This document shows positions 7,928 through 16,915 of a DNA stretch of 64,000 nt, piece by piece. Each line of letters starts with the position of its first letter. Position 1 is the stretch's first letter. The notes under the pieces were generated by a model, which made no database searches, was not told the origin of the DNA, and was given only the letters and a program-made list of their open reading frames with translations. Made by a program: the position numbers and the translations under genes. Source of the DNA: Shewanella amazonensis SB2B (GTDB lineage Bacteria > Pseudomonadota > Gammaproteobacteria > Enterobacterales > Shewanellaceae); contig NC_008700.1 in the NCBI RefSeq assembly GCF_000015245.1, positions 2,176,001-2,240,000 on the forward strand, written 5' to 3'.

Positions 7928-9364
7928 ATGATGAACCATTCCCAGCCACACGGCGCTGATTACAATTACACTGTCGTGCGCCAATTCGCTTTAACCACAG
8001 TTCTGTGGGGCATTGTTGGTATGTCCGTCGGTGTACTGATTGCGGCTCAGTTAATCTGGCCCCAGCTGAACTTCGATACCCCTTGGTTAACCTACAGCCG
8101 CTTGCGGCCATTACACACCAATGCGGTGATCTTCGCGTTCGGTACCTCAGCGCTTTTCGCCACCTCCTATTATGTTGTTCAACGTACTTGTCAAACCCGT
8201 CTGTTTGCGCCAGCTTTGGCGTCATTCACCTTCTGGGGTTGGCAAGCTATCATTCTGGCTGCCGCCATCACTCTGCCACTGGGTATTACCAGCGGCAAAG
8301 AATATGCCGAGCTGGAATGGCCAATCGACATCGCTATCGCCGTTGTATGGGTCAGCTATGCGATTGTGTTCTTCGGTACTATCGTAAAGCGCAAGACTTC
8401 CCACATTTATGTGGCGAACTGGTTCTTCGGTGCCTTCATCATCACGGTAGCTGTTCTGCACATCGTAAACTCCATGGCTGTGCCTGTTAGCCTGTGGAAG
8501 TCTTACTCCATTTATGCCGGTGCGGTAGATGCTATGGTGCAGTGGTGGTATGGCCACAACGCCGTAGGCTTCCTGCTGACCGCTGGCTTCCTGGGTATGA
8601 TGTACTACTTCGTGCCTAAGCAAGCGGGTCGTCCAGTTTACTCTTACCGTCTGTCCATCGTGCACTTCTGGGCACTGATCGCACTGTACATCTGGGCCGG
8701 TCCTCACCACCTGCACTACACTGCCCTGCCCGACTGGACTCAGTCTCTGGGTATGGTGATGTCACTGATCCTGTTCGCACCTTCATGGGGCGGTATGATC
8801 AACGGTATCATGACCCTGTCAGGCGCCTGGCACAAACTGCGCACTGATCCAGTGCTGCGCTTCCTGGTGGTATCTCTGTCCTTCTACGGTATGTCTACCT
8901 TCGAAGGTCCTATGATGGCCATCAAGACAGTAAACGCGCTGTCTCACTACACTGACTGGACCGTGGGTCACGTACACTCTGGTGCCCTGGGTTGGGTAGC
9001 CATGGTGTCTATCGGTTCTCTGTATCACCTGATCCCTAACCTGTTCGGTCATGGCCGCATGTACTCTACCTCTTTGGTAAACGTACACTTCTGGCTGGCC
9101 ACTATCGGCACCGTGCTGTACATCGTTGCCATGTGGATCTCCGGTGTAATGCAGGGTTTGATGTGGCGTGCAGTGAACTCGGACGGCACCCTGACCTACA
9201 GCTTCGTAGAAAGTCTGGAAGCCTCTTATCCGTTCTACTTCGTACGTTTCCTGGGCGGCTGCTTCTTCGTAACCGGTATGCTGATCATGGCTTACAACGT
9301 ATTCCGCACTGTGAAGGCACCTAAAGATTCACTGCCTGCACTGTCTGAAGCCAAAGCTGCATAA
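7928..9364 (+). CDS. ccoN: cbb3-type cytochrome c oxidase subunit I (CcoN)
   Basis: Catalytic, multi-spanning membrane subunit of the high-affinity cbb3 oxidase. It holds the low-spin heme b and the heme b3-CuB centre where oxygen is reduced. The sequence has about 12 membrane segments and the expected conserved histidines, for example WWYGHNAVGF, GPHHLHY and VGHVHSGALGW. At 478 residues it has the usual length. Start is the first of two adjacent ATGs, with GGAAG upstream. It is the first gene of ccoNOQP; ccoO follows after 12 bp. Confidence 0.97.
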   Translation: MMNHSQPHGADYNYTVVRQFALTTVLWGIVGMSVGVLIAAQLIWPQLNFDTPWLTYSRLRPLHTNAVIFAFGTSALFATSYYVVQRTCQTRLFAPALASFTFWGWQAIILAAAITLPLGITSGKEYAELEWPIDIAIAVVWVSYAIVFFGTIVKRKTSHIYVANWFFGAFIITVAVLHIVNSMAVPVSLWKSYSIYAGAVDAMVQWWYGHNAVGFLLTAGFLGMMYYFVPKQAGRPVYSYRLSIVHFWALIALYIWAGPHHLHYTALPDWTQSLGMVMSLILFAPSWGGMINGIMTLSGAWHKLRTDPVLRFLVVSLSFYGMSTFEGPMMAIKTVNALSHYTDWTVGHVHSGALGWVAMVSIGSLYHLIPNLFGHGRMYSTSLVNVHFWLATIGTVLYIVAMWISGVMQGLMWRAVNSDGTLTYSFVESLEASYPFYFVRFLGGCFFVTGMLIMAYNVFRTVKAPKDSLPALSEAKAA

Positions 9365-9376
9365 GGAGTAGACACG

Positions 9377-9982
9377 ATGAAATTCAACCATGAATTAATT
9401 GAGAAAAACATCGGTTTGCTCGGTATCTTCACCGTGCTGGTGATCAGCATCGGTGGTCTGGTGCAAATCACACCTCTGCTGTTCCAGAAAGATACCACTG
9501 AGCCAGTAAAAGGCCTGCGTCCTTACACTGCACTCGAGCTCGAAGGCCGTGACATCTATATCCGTGAAGGTTGTTACAACTGTCACAGCCAGATGATCCG
9601 TCCCCTGCGTGCTGAAACTGAACGTTACGGTCACTACTCTGTAGCCGGCGAATCTGTATGGGATCACCCCTTCCAGTGGGGCTCCAAGCGTACTGGTCCT
9701 GACCTGGCCCGAGTAGGCGGTCGTTACAGCGATAAATGGCACGAAGTTCACCTGATTGACCCTCGCGCTGTGGTTCCTCAGTCAAACATGCCTGGCTTCC
9801 CATGGCTGGCAGACAACAAGCTCGATGGCAAGTTGACTGCACAGAAAATGGAAGTCTTCCGTGGATTTGGCGTTCCCTACACCGATGCTGACATTGCCAA
9901 CGCTCAGAAAGCCGTAGAAGGCAAAACTGAGATGGAAGCCATCATCGCGTACTTGCAGTCTCTGGGACACGCACTCAAATAA
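9377..9982 (+). CDS. ccoO: cbb3 oxidase subunit II, monoheme cytochrome c (CcoO)
   Basis: Membrane-anchored c-type cytochrome that passes electrons from CcoP to the heme b centre of CcoN. One N-terminal membrane segment (about residues 14-36) is followed by the heme motif CYNCH and, downstream, methionine-containing ligand regions (NMPGFPWL). At 201 residues the length is typical. A strong AAGGAG precedes the ATG. It lies between ccoN and ccoQ. Confidence 0.96.
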   Translation: MKFNHELIEKNIGLLGIFTVLVISIGGLVQITPLLFQKDTTEPVKGLRPYTALELEGRDIYIREGCYNCHSQMIRPLRAETERYGHYSVAGESVWDHPFQWGSKRTGPDLARVGGRYSDKWHEVHLIDPRAVVPQSNMPGFPWLADNKLDGKLTAQKMEVFRGFGVPYTDADIANAQKAVEGKTEMEAIIAYLQSLGHALK

Positions 9983-9994
9983 GGAGGCAACTAT

Positions 9995-10168
9995 ATGGAT
10001 TACGGCACATTACACGGGATTGTAACCATTGTTGTAATGCTGACCTTCGTCGGTATATTTGCTTGGGCATATAGCTCCCGTCGTAAAAAGAGTTTCGACG
10101 AGGCTGCTAACCTTGTGTTCTCCGATGAGGAGACCAAGGCAATGAAGGACTCAGGAGAGCAAAAATAA
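9995..10168 (+). CDS. ccoQ: cbb3 oxidase small subunit CcoQ
   Basis: A 57-residue single-pass membrane protein (hydrophobic residues about 8-27, then a basic SSRRKK stretch and an acidic tail). CcoQ stabilises the cbb3 complex. The ATG at 9995 has AAGGAGG upstream, and the TAA shares its last base with the ccoP start. It is shorter than many gene-calling cut-offs, but position, length and topology all fit. Confidence 0.92.
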   Translation: MDYGTLHGIVTIVVMLTFVGIFAWAYSSRRKKSFDEAANLVFSDEETKAMKDSGEQK

Positions 10169-11145
10169 TGTTGATGAGTAACTTCTGGAGTATGTGGATT
10201 AGCATACTCACTATCCTGGTGATCATAGGCTGCTTCGTGCTGCTGAGGATCTGTTCCAAGAACACGACGCCTGATATTAAAGAAGGCGAGTCAATGGGCC
10301 ACAGTTTCGATGGTATCGAAGAGCTGAATAACCCACTGCCTAAGTGGTGGAGCTACATGTTCTACATCACTATCGTGTTTGGTGTGATTTATCTGGCGCT
10401 GTATCCAGGTCTGGGTAACTTCAAAGGTTTCCTGGGTTGGAGCAGCTCTAACCAGAGCATTGGTACTGAGCAAGGTATTAAAGCCGACTCTAAAGCCGCC
10501 ATTGAAAACGCAGCCAAAGAAGGTCGCTGGGTTCAGTACGATGTTGAAGTGAAGAGTGCTGACGACAAATACGGTCACATTTTCAAAGAATACGCGGCAA
10601 CGCCACTGGAAGAACTGGTGAAAAACCCAGAAGCGCTGAAAGTGGGGGGTCGTCTGTTCCTGCAAAACTGTGCCCAGTGTCACGGCTCTGACGCCCGCGG
10701 TAGCACTGGCTTCCCTAACCTGACCGATGCCGATTGGCTGTACGGTGGCGATCTGGCTACCATCAAGGCCAGTATCATGAATGGTCGTCGTGGCATGATG
10801 CCTCCAAAGGGTGGCTTGCCTATCGATGACAGTGAAATCCCAGGCCTGGCTGAGTATGTCGTCAGCCTGTCCGGTGGTGAGCACGATGCTGCGCTTGCCG
10901 CTCAAGGTCAGGGTTCTTTCATGAAGGGCTGTTTTGCCTGTCACGGTATGGATGCCAAAGGCAACAAGTTCATGGGCGCGCCTAACCTGACAGACAACGT
11001 ATGGCTCTATGGCAGCAGCCGCGGCAAGATTGAAGAATCAATCAAATTCGGCCGCGCCGGCGTAATGCCTGCATGGAAAGACGTTCTGGGCGAAGAAAAA
11101 GTCCACGTCATCACTGCCTACGTTTACAGCTTGTCTAACAAGTAA
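10168..11145 (+). CDS. ccoP: cbb3 oxidase subunit III, diheme cytochrome c (CcoP)
   Basis: A 325-residue membrane-anchored protein with two cytochrome c domains, shown by the heme motifs CAQCH and CFACH. It accepts electrons from soluble cytochromes and feeds CcoO. The N-terminal part has two membrane segments with the conserved stretch NPLPKWW between them. The start overlaps ccoQ by one base. A strong terminator follows, so ccoNOQP probably ends here as one transcript. Confidence 0.96.
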   Translation: MLMSNFWSMWISILTILVIIGCFVLLRICSKNTTPDIKEGESMGHSFDGIEELNNPLPKWWSYMFYITIVFGVIYLALYPGLGNFKGFLGWSSSNQSIGTEQGIKADSKAAIENAAKEGRWVQYDVEVKSADDKYGHIFKEYAATPLEELVKNPEALKVGGRLFLQNCAQCHGSDARGSTGFPNLTDADWLYGGDLATIKASIMNGRRGMMPPKGGLPIDDSEIPGLAEYVVSLSGGEHDAALAAQGQGSFMKGCFACHGMDAKGNKFMGAPNLTDNVWLYGSSRGKIEESIKFGRAGVMPAWKDVLGEEKVHVITAYVYSLSNK

Positions 11146-11163
11146 TTAACGTCAGTAAAATCA

Positions 11164-11195
11164 AGGCCCCGAGATAATATCGGGGCCTTTTTTTA
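11164..11195 (+). terminator. Terminator of ccoNOQP
   Basis: Stem AGGCCCCGA / TCGGGGCCT with a seven-base loop, followed by a run of seven T. Confidence 0.93.
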
Positions 11196-11257
11196 AGTGA
11201 TAACTCAGACATTAAACGATAGAATATCGCTAACGAATCGACCTTTGGTATTACACA

Positions 11258-11737
11258 ATGAATGAGCAGCAAGCCTGGTATAAGCAGTTCTGGCCCTGGT
11301 TTTTAATTATCCTTCCCATGTGCGCCGTGATCGCAAGTTTTGCCACCCTGAAAATTGCCATGGATAACTCTGATTCGTTGGTAGCCGAGGAATATTACAA
11401 AAAGGGCAAGGCCATCAATATGGACCTGTCTAAAATCCAATATGCGCGCCAGATTGGTATGCAGTTTTTGGTCTCGGTTAACGATGGCGCCATCACCCTC
11501 GAGCAGCATGGCGGCCCAGCCTATGACGCCGCGCTCAATACCAGCTTTTATCACCCTACCCTTGCCGATCGCGATTTTGCCGGTCTGCTTACCCAGGATG
11601 CAACCAAGCTTTATCGTATTATTCCTTCACAACCAATTTCAGGTTTTTGGGAAGTTCGCATTGAGAGTTTCGATGGCAAGTGGCGACTGCAAAAGCGTCT
11701 GGAACTTGCTGAGGGCAAAGAGCACTGGCTGAACTGA
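11258..11737 (+). CDS. fixH: FixH family cbb3 oxidase assembly protein
   Basis: A 159-residue membrane protein with one N-terminal segment (about residues 12-33) and a periplasmic domain, typical of FixH/CcoH. It has the conserved EEYYKKGKAIN stretch just after the segment. These proteins help assemble or stabilise the cbb3 oxidase and act with the CcoI copper ATPase. It follows the ccoNOQP terminator and is 7 bp ahead of ccoI, starting the maturation operon. Confidence 0.88.
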   Translation: MNEQQAWYKQFWPWFLIILPMCAVIASFATLKIAMDNSDSLVAEEYYKKGKAINMDLSKIQYARQIGMQFLVSVNDGAITLEQHGGPAYDAALNTSFYHPTLADRDFAGLLTQDATKLYRIIPSQPISGFWEVRIESFDGKWRLQKRLELAEGKEHWLN

Positions 11738-11744
11738 GTCAGAT

Positions 11745-14132
11745 ATGTCCAAGCAACCCTGTTTTCACTGTAACGAACCTGTCTTGACCGGCAGCCAATT
11801 CATCACCCAAATCGATGGCGTTGATCAGGTGATGTGCTGCCCAGGATGTCAGGCGGTTTCCCAGGCCATCGTCGATGCTGGCCTGCTTTCCTATTACAAA
11901 TACCGCACCGAGCCCGGCAGTCGCCAAACGGCGTTGATCCCCGAAAGCCTGAATCATTTCAGCGCATACGATTTGCCAGAAGTACAGCAGGATTTCGTTC
12001 AGGAACGGGATGGCCGGGAAGAAGTCACGCTCAGCATCGATGGCATTACCTGCGCTGCCTGTGCCTGGCTGATTGAACATAAGCTACAAAAGCTTGACGG
12101 CGTCGAGCGTATTCAGGTGAACTCCACCACCCAGCGCGCGTTTATTCGCTGGCAACCGGCTTTGGTGAAATTAAGCTATATCCTGTCCGCCATCGGCAGC
12201 ATAGGCTATAACGCCGCGCCCTTTCAGTTAGACGACCAGGAAGTCATCAGTAAACGTAACAGCCGCCGCTTTTTGCTCCGGTTGGGGCTGGCGGGTTTCG
12301 CCACCATGCAGGTGATGATGTTTGCCCTGGCACTTTATGCCGGCTACTTTACCGATTTGGAAACTGAGTTTCGTGATTATTTCCGCTGGGTCAGCATGAT
12401 ATTTGCGGCTCCTGTGGTGTTCTACTCGGCGCAACCATTCTATTTCAGCGCCATACGCGCCATCCTGAGTGGCAAGCTCAATATGGATGTATCCGTTTCC
12501 ATTGCCATTTGCGGAGCCTATATCGCAAGTTGCGTCGCCACCATTCAGGGTACGGGTGAGGTCTATTTTGAATCTGTGTCCATGTTTACCTTTTTCTTGC
12601 TGCTTGGCCGCTATTTTGAGCAGAATGCCCGTCAAAAGGCTTCTGTCAGCTCAAGCAACTTGCATAAATTGGTGCCCCTCACTGCGTCACTCGTTACCGC
12701 GCAAGGAATAGAAGAAGTCCCTGCCAAGAAGCTTCAGGTCGGCGACATCATTTTGGTCAGCCCGGGTGACGTGGTCGCAGCCGATGGCAAGATAGTGGAA
12801 GGCATATCCGGCATTAATGAATCCATGCTTACCGGAGAGCAGCTGCCGATATCCAAGGCGCCGGGAGCAGAAGTGTTTGCAGGTACCATCAACCTGGAAC
12901 AGCCCATCAGAGTGGAAGTCACCGCCATAGGCCAGGACCAGCTGGTTGCAGAAATTATCCGACTGCAGGAGCTTGCTTCCAACGCCAAACCGGCAATAGC
13001 ACTGACGGCAGATAAGCTTGCGCGTTATTTCTCGGCCACCATACTGACCATTGCCGCCATGACCTATGTTGTGTGGCGTCAATTTGCACCCGAAGATGCC
13101 TTTTGGGTAACACTTTCTGTGTTGGTTGCGACCTGCCCTTGCGCACTAGCCCTTGCCACCCCTACCGCTGTGACCTGTGCAACCGGACTCTTTACCCGAT
13201 TGGGGATCATTTCCCGTAATGGCAGTGTCTTTGAGAAACTTCCCAAGATAAAGACGGTGGTATTTGATAAGACAGGAACTCTCACCTGTGGCAGTTTCAG
13301 TTTTGGCGATATCAAACTGTTTGAGGGGTTGGAGAAATCCCGTGCACTGGCTATCGCTTCAGCGTTGGAGCAAGGATCCTTGCATCCCATCGCAAGATTG
13401 TTTGCCAGGATACCGACAAAACTCGAGGTCACCAGGCAACATCATCTGGTTGGGGCCGGCGTTGAGGGTATCATCGAAGGTATCCGTTATCTCATTGGCA
13501 GTGCCGAATACCTGAAGGTGCCATCAGAAATGATTTTTCCGGGGCAATGGGTGTATCTGGGTACCAGAAACAATGTGCTGGCGGCTTTTGAGATCCAGGA
13601 CAAGCTGAGAGACGATGCCAAAGAGACCGTTGCCGCCCTGAAAGCAAAACACATCGAACTGCAGATAGCCAGCGGTGATACCTCGGCTCATCTGCAGCAG
13701 GTGGCATCAACGCTCGGTATAACCAAGGTAAATGGCGGTCTCAAGCCAAAAGGCAAGCTTGAGCTGGTCGAGTCCCTTCGGAGCAACAACACACTGGTTG
13801 CTATGTTCGGTGATGGCATTAATGATGCGCCCGTGCTCGCAGGTGCCGATTTATCGGTGGCCATGGGCAGTGGCAGCGCCATAGCCAAAAACAGTGCCGA
13901 TCTTATTTTACTCGGTGACCACCTGCACCGATTTGTTGAAGCCATGAATATTGCGGTGAAAACCAACCAAATAATCAGGCAGAATCTTGCCTGGGCATTG
14001 GGGTACAATATGCTCATCTTACCCCTTGCCGTCACCGGCCATGTTGTACCCTATATCGCGGCCATAGGCATGTCTGCCAGTTCCCTGATTGTGGTGGGTA
14101 ACAGCCTGAGGCTACTGAGGTTAAAACCATGA
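11745..14132 (+). CDS. ccoI: Copper-transporting P-type ATPase CcoI (FixI)
   Basis: P1B-type ATPase that supplies copper for the CuB centre of the cbb3 oxidase. The N-terminus has a cysteine-rich zinc-ribbon-like segment (CFHC, CCPGC) and a heavy-metal domain with GITCAACAW. The core has the metal site CPC (TCPCALALATP), DKTGT and GDGINDAP. At 795 residues it is of normal length. The CxxC pattern and the position separate it from the exporter CopA at the left of the window. It overlaps ccoS by four bases. Confidence 0.94.
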   Translation: MSKQPCFHCNEPVLTGSQFITQIDGVDQVMCCPGCQAVSQAIVDAGLLSYYKYRTEPGSRQTALIPESLNHFSAYDLPEVQQDFVQERDGREEVTLSIDGITCAACAWLIEHKLQKLDGVERIQVNSTTQRAFIRWQPALVKLSYILSAIGSIGYNAAPFQLDDQEVISKRNSRRFLLRLGLAGFATMQVMMFALALYAGYFTDLETEFRDYFRWVSMIFAAPVVFYSAQPFYFSAIRAILSGKLNMDVSVSIAICGAYIASCVATIQGTGEVYFESVSMFTFFLLLGRYFEQNARQKASVSSSNLHKLVPLTASLVTAQGIEEVPAKKLQVGDIILVSPGDVVAADGKIVEGISGINESMLTGEQLPISKAPGAEVFAGTINLEQPIRVEVTAIGQDQLVAEIIRLQELASNAKPAIALTADKLARYFSATILTIAAMTYVVWRQFAPEDAFWVTLSVLVATCPCALALATPTAVTCATGLFTRLGIISRNGSVFEKLPKIKTVVFDKTGTLTCGSFSFGDIKLFEGLEKSRALAIASALEQGSLHPIARLFARIPTKLEVTRQHHLVGAGVEGIIEGIRYLIGSAEYLKVPSEMIFPGQWVYLGTRNNVLAAFEIQDKLRDDAKETVAALKAKHIELQIASGDTSAHLQQVASTLGITKVNGGLKPKGKLELVESLRSNNTLVAMFGDGINDAPVLAGADLSVAMGSGSAIAKNSADLILLGDHLHRFVEAMNIAVKTNQIIRQNLAWALGYNMLILPLAVTGHVVPYIAAIGMSASSLIVVGNSLRLLRLKP

Positions 14133-14329
14133 GTATCATCTACATCCTCATTCCCATTGCCATGTTGTTTGTGCTGATTGCAGTCGGGGTCTTTTTTTGG
14201 GCTGTCCGAACCGAACAATTCGACGATCTAGACCGCCAGGGCGCGTCAATCCTGTTTGAAGAAGAAACCCCTAAAGCGCCACTCTCTGGCAAGTCTTCTT
14301 CAAACAACAATGAAGCGGACAAGCGCTGA
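14129..14329 (+). CDS. ccoS: cbb3 oxidase maturation protein CcoS
   Basis: A 66-residue single-pass membrane protein with the hallmark segment ending FFWAVRTEQFDDLD, typical of CcoS. CcoS is needed for cofactor insertion in the cbb3 oxidase. It overlaps the end of ccoI (ATGA) and its TGA shares a base with the next ATG, so translation is probably coupled. Confidence 0.93.
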   Translation: MSIIYILIPIAMLFVLIAVGVFFWAVRTEQFDDLDRQGASILFEEETPKAPLSGKSSSNNNEADKR

Positions 14330-15021
14330 TGGACTACAGCCTTTCAGGCGCCTTTTTGGTCGGATTGATGGGCGGAGTTCACTGCTTTGGCATGTGTGGC
14401 GGCCTGTTGGGTGCCTTTTCCAGCCAAATCCCAGCGCCGCCCCGTCATGAAAACCCCCTCGCCCATCGGCTCGGCTTCCTTTTGTCTTACAATAGCGGCC
14501 GTATCGCCAGCTACACTCTCGCTGGCGCCATCGCCGGTGGTGCCTCAGGCGGCTTAAGCCTGCTGTTTGATGCGGGCCATCTTACGCTGTTTCTGCGTTT
14601 TCTGGCCGGACTCATGATGATTCTTCTGGGGTTATACGTTGCCAAAATCTGGTCTGGTGTTGTGTTCATCGAAACGCTCGGCAAAGGACTGTGGCGTGTA
14701 ATTCAGCCTTTTGGAAAACGCCTTCTGCCCATAGACACCCGCGCCAAAGCCGTTCTTGCTGGCAGCGTATGGGGCTGGTTGCCCTGCGGTTTGGTGTATT
14801 CCACCCTGACCTGGTCTGTCGCCAGTGCCAATCCACTGGATGGTGCCCTTATCATGCTGTTTTTCGGTCTGGGCACCTTGCCTGCACTCCTGAGTGTGGG
14901 CGTGGCGGCAAAGTCGCTGATGGGGTGGTTACAACGCCGTGCTGTTCGCTGGTTATCGGGTGCACTGCTCATAGCCTTTGGGATTCAAACCTTATATATT
15001 GGTGTCGCCCAGCTTGGCTAG
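14329..15021 (+). CDS. SafE/TauE-family membrane protein linked to cbb3 assembly
   Basis: A 230-residue protein with about six membrane segments. The first segment holds the conserved GGVHCFGMCGG motif, and a second half repeats the pattern (GWLPCGLVYS). This subfamily commonly ends cco maturation operons, and its paired Cys motifs suggest copper or heme handling, which is inferred. It is translationally coupled to ccoS. The remaining role, as a general sulfite exporter, is less likely given the context. Confidence 0.82.
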   Translation: MDYSLSGAFLVGLMGGVHCFGMCGGLLGAFSSQIPAPPRHENPLAHRLGFLLSYNSGRIASYTLAGAIAGGASGGLSLLFDAGHLTLFLRFLAGLMMILLGLYVAKIWSGVVFIETLGKGLWRVIQPFGKRLLPIDTRAKAVLAGSVWGWLPCGLVYSTLTWSVASANPLDGALIMLFFGLGTLPALLSVGVAAKSLMGWLQRRAVRWLSGALLIAFGIQTLYIGVAQLG

Positions 15022-15077
15022 CCCGGCAGGTGCAATTGAGTTAACATGTAGTTAATCAACAGGTTTGGGAACGAATA

Positions 15078-15830
15078 ATGCCAATCGAACAAAACAAACA
15101 TCGCCGCCCCGCCGCCACCGGTTGCACCATCCATTGCCACGATTGTAGTATGGGAACCCTATGTATTCCGTTCACGCTCAACGCCAACGAATTGGATCAA
15201 TTGGATAATATTATTGAGCGTAAAAAGCCTATCCAGAAAGGCGAGCAAATTTTCAAATCCGGCGACTCTCTCAAATCTCTGTATGCCATTCGTTCCGGCA
15301 CCATTAAAAGCTATACCATCACCGAACAGGGTGACGAGCAGATAACCGGTTTCCATCTTGCCGGTGATGTTATCGGTTTCGACGGTATTCATGCCAACAC
15401 TCATCAAAGTTTTGCCCAGGCGCTTGAAACCTCCATGGTGTGCGAAATTCCCTTCAATACGCTGGACGAACTCTCAGGTTCCATGCCCAAGCTTCGCCAG
15501 CAGATCATGCGTTTAATGAGCAATGAAATTATGTCGGATCAGGAAATGATCCTGCTGCTCAGCAAGAAGAACGCTGAAGAGCGTCTGGCTGCATTTATCG
15601 CCAACCTTGCCACCCGCTATGGTAACCGCGGTTTTTCCCAGCGAGAGTTCCGTTTGACCATGACCCGCGGCGACATAGGTAATTATCTGGGGTTAACAGT
15701 AGAAACCATCAGCCGTTTGTTGGGGCGTTTCCAGAAATCCGAACTTATCGAAGTCAAAGGCAAGTACATCACCATCATTGACTTCGCTGGCTTGAATACG
15801 CTGGCAGGCAATGCCCGTATCGCAAGATAA
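15078..15830 (+). CDS. etrA: FNR-type oxygen-responsive regulator (EtrA)
   Basis: A 250-residue CRP/FNR regulator, close to E. coli FNR. The N-terminal cluster has HCHDCSMGTLC, the spacing of FNR C20, C23 and C29, and a further Cys at MVCEIP for the fourth ligand of the oxygen-labile 4Fe-4S cluster. The C-terminal helix-turn-helix carries the recognition helix VETISRLLGRFQ. It likely controls the FNR boxes at ccoN and uspE in this window. An imperfect inverted repeat (15036-15059) ahead of the gene may be an autoregulatory site. Confidence 0.93.
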   Translation: MPIEQNKHRRPAATGCTIHCHDCSMGTLCIPFTLNANELDQLDNIIERKKPIQKGEQIFKSGDSLKSLYAIRSGTIKSYTITEQGDEQITGFHLAGDVIGFDGIHANTHQSFAQALETSMVCEIPFNTLDELSGSMPKLRQQIMRLMSNEIMSDQEMILLLSKKNAEERLAAFIANLATRYGNRGFSQREFRLTMTRGDIGNYLGLTVETISRLLGRFQKSELIEVKGKYITIIDFAGLNTLAGNARIAR

Positions 15831-15840
15831 AAGCAAGTCA

Positions 15841-15884
15841 TTGATCTAAAACAATGCAGCATAGCCTGTCCGGTTCATTATGAT
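15841..15884 (+). promoter_or_regulatory. Candidate class II FNR promoter of uspE
   Basis: TTGATCTAAAACAA (15841-15854) differs from the FNR consensus at one position. TATGAT at 15879-15884 provides a -10. The dyad centre lies about 42 bp before the expected start site, the geometry of class II activated promoters. Confidence 0.6.
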
Positions 15885-15914
15885 AGATGAATGACAGCTA
15901 ATCAGGAGGCCGCC

Positions 15915-16847
15915 ATGAAGGAATATAAAAAGTTACTGGTCGTTGTTGACCCTACCAAAGACAAGCAGCCTGCTCTGGAGCGCGCTGTTGCGCTTGCCGA
16001 AAAGAACCAGGCCTCGATTACCGTTTTCCTGTCCATTTTTGATTTTTCCTACGAGATGACATCCATTTTGTCGGCTCACGAGCGTGAAGCCATGCGTAAA
16101 GGTGTTATCGACCAGCGTGTTGCCTGGCTTGGTGACCTGATTGCGCCTTTTATCCAGGATGGCATTGATATCCAAACCCAGGTTGTTTGGCACAACCGCC
16201 CGTTTGAAAGCATCATCAATTATGCCATTGAAGGTGGTTTTGACCTGATTGTGAAAGGCACTCACGAGCACGACAAACTCAAAGCCGTTATCTTCACCCC
16301 CACCGACTGGCACCTGATGCGTAAAGCACCTGTTCCCGTGTTGCTGGTGAAAGAGCACGACTGGCCTGTTGGGGGCAAAATCCTTTGTGCCGTAAACGTC
16401 GCAACGGAAGATCCAGAGCACCAGGCGCTTAACGGCAAAGTCATAGAGTACGCACAGAACCTGGCTGCTCAGTTTGATGCCAAAGTACATTTGGTCAACG
16501 GCTATCCAGGTACACCGGTCAACCTCGCCATCGAACTGCCTGACTTCGACGCCCACAGCTATAACGAGTCCATTCGCATGCAACATGAGCAGCGGGTGCA
16601 GTATCTGGCAACGAGTTATGGCATTCCTGTTGAGGCTTGCCATGTCAAAGAAGGCTTACCAGAAGACGTTATCCCCGAGCTTGCAGTGGATCTCGATGCA
16701 GAGCTGGTAATTTTAGGTACCGTCGGGCGTACCGGCCTCTCCGCCGCGCTTATCGGCAACACTGCCGAGCACGTCATCGACAGCCTTAACTGTGACCTGC
16801 TTGCCATCAAACCCGATGGATATAAATCACCGCTTCAGGAAGGCTAA
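15915..16847 (+). CDS. uspE: Universal stress protein UspE
   Basis: A 310-residue cytoplasmic protein made of two tandem Usp domains, the UspE/YdaA arrangement. Domain one starts with KKLLVVVDPTKD, and domain two starts near residue 150 and ends with the nucleotide-binding-like pattern GTVGRTGLSAALIGNTAE. Start placed at the ATG at 15915, which has CAGGAGG at good distance; the upstream ATG at 15891 lacks one. uspE next to fnr is a conserved pair, and a candidate FNR promoter precedes it. Confidence 0.92.
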   Translation: MKEYKKLLVVVDPTKDKQPALERAVALAEKNQASITVFLSIFDFSYEMTSILSAHEREAMRKGVIDQRVAWLGDLIAPFIQDGIDIQTQVVWHNRPFESIINYAIEGGFDLIVKGTHEHDKLKAVIFTPTDWHLMRKAPVPVLLVKEHDWPVGGKILCAVNVATEDPEHQALNGKVIEYAQNLAAQFDAKVHLVNGYPGTPVNLAIELPDFDAHSYNESIRMQHEQRVQYLATSYGIPVEACHVKEGLPEDVIPELAVDLDAELVILGTVGRTGLSAALIGNTAEHVIDSLNCDLLAIKPDGYKSPLQEG

Positions 16848-16881
16848 CGCTTTACCCTAAGCCGCTAAGCTGGAATAATAC

Positions 16882-16915
16882 GCGCCCTGAAACCTAGGTT
16901 ACCGGGCGCTTTTTT
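16882..16915 (+). terminator. Hairpin and U-tract directly abutting ttcA
   Basis: Stem GCGCCC (16882-16887) / GGGCGC (16904-16909) with an inner palindrome AACCTAGGTT, then six T ending at 16915. The next base is the A of the ttcA ATG. It terminates uspE and takes up the space where a ribosome site would be. Confidence 0.8.
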
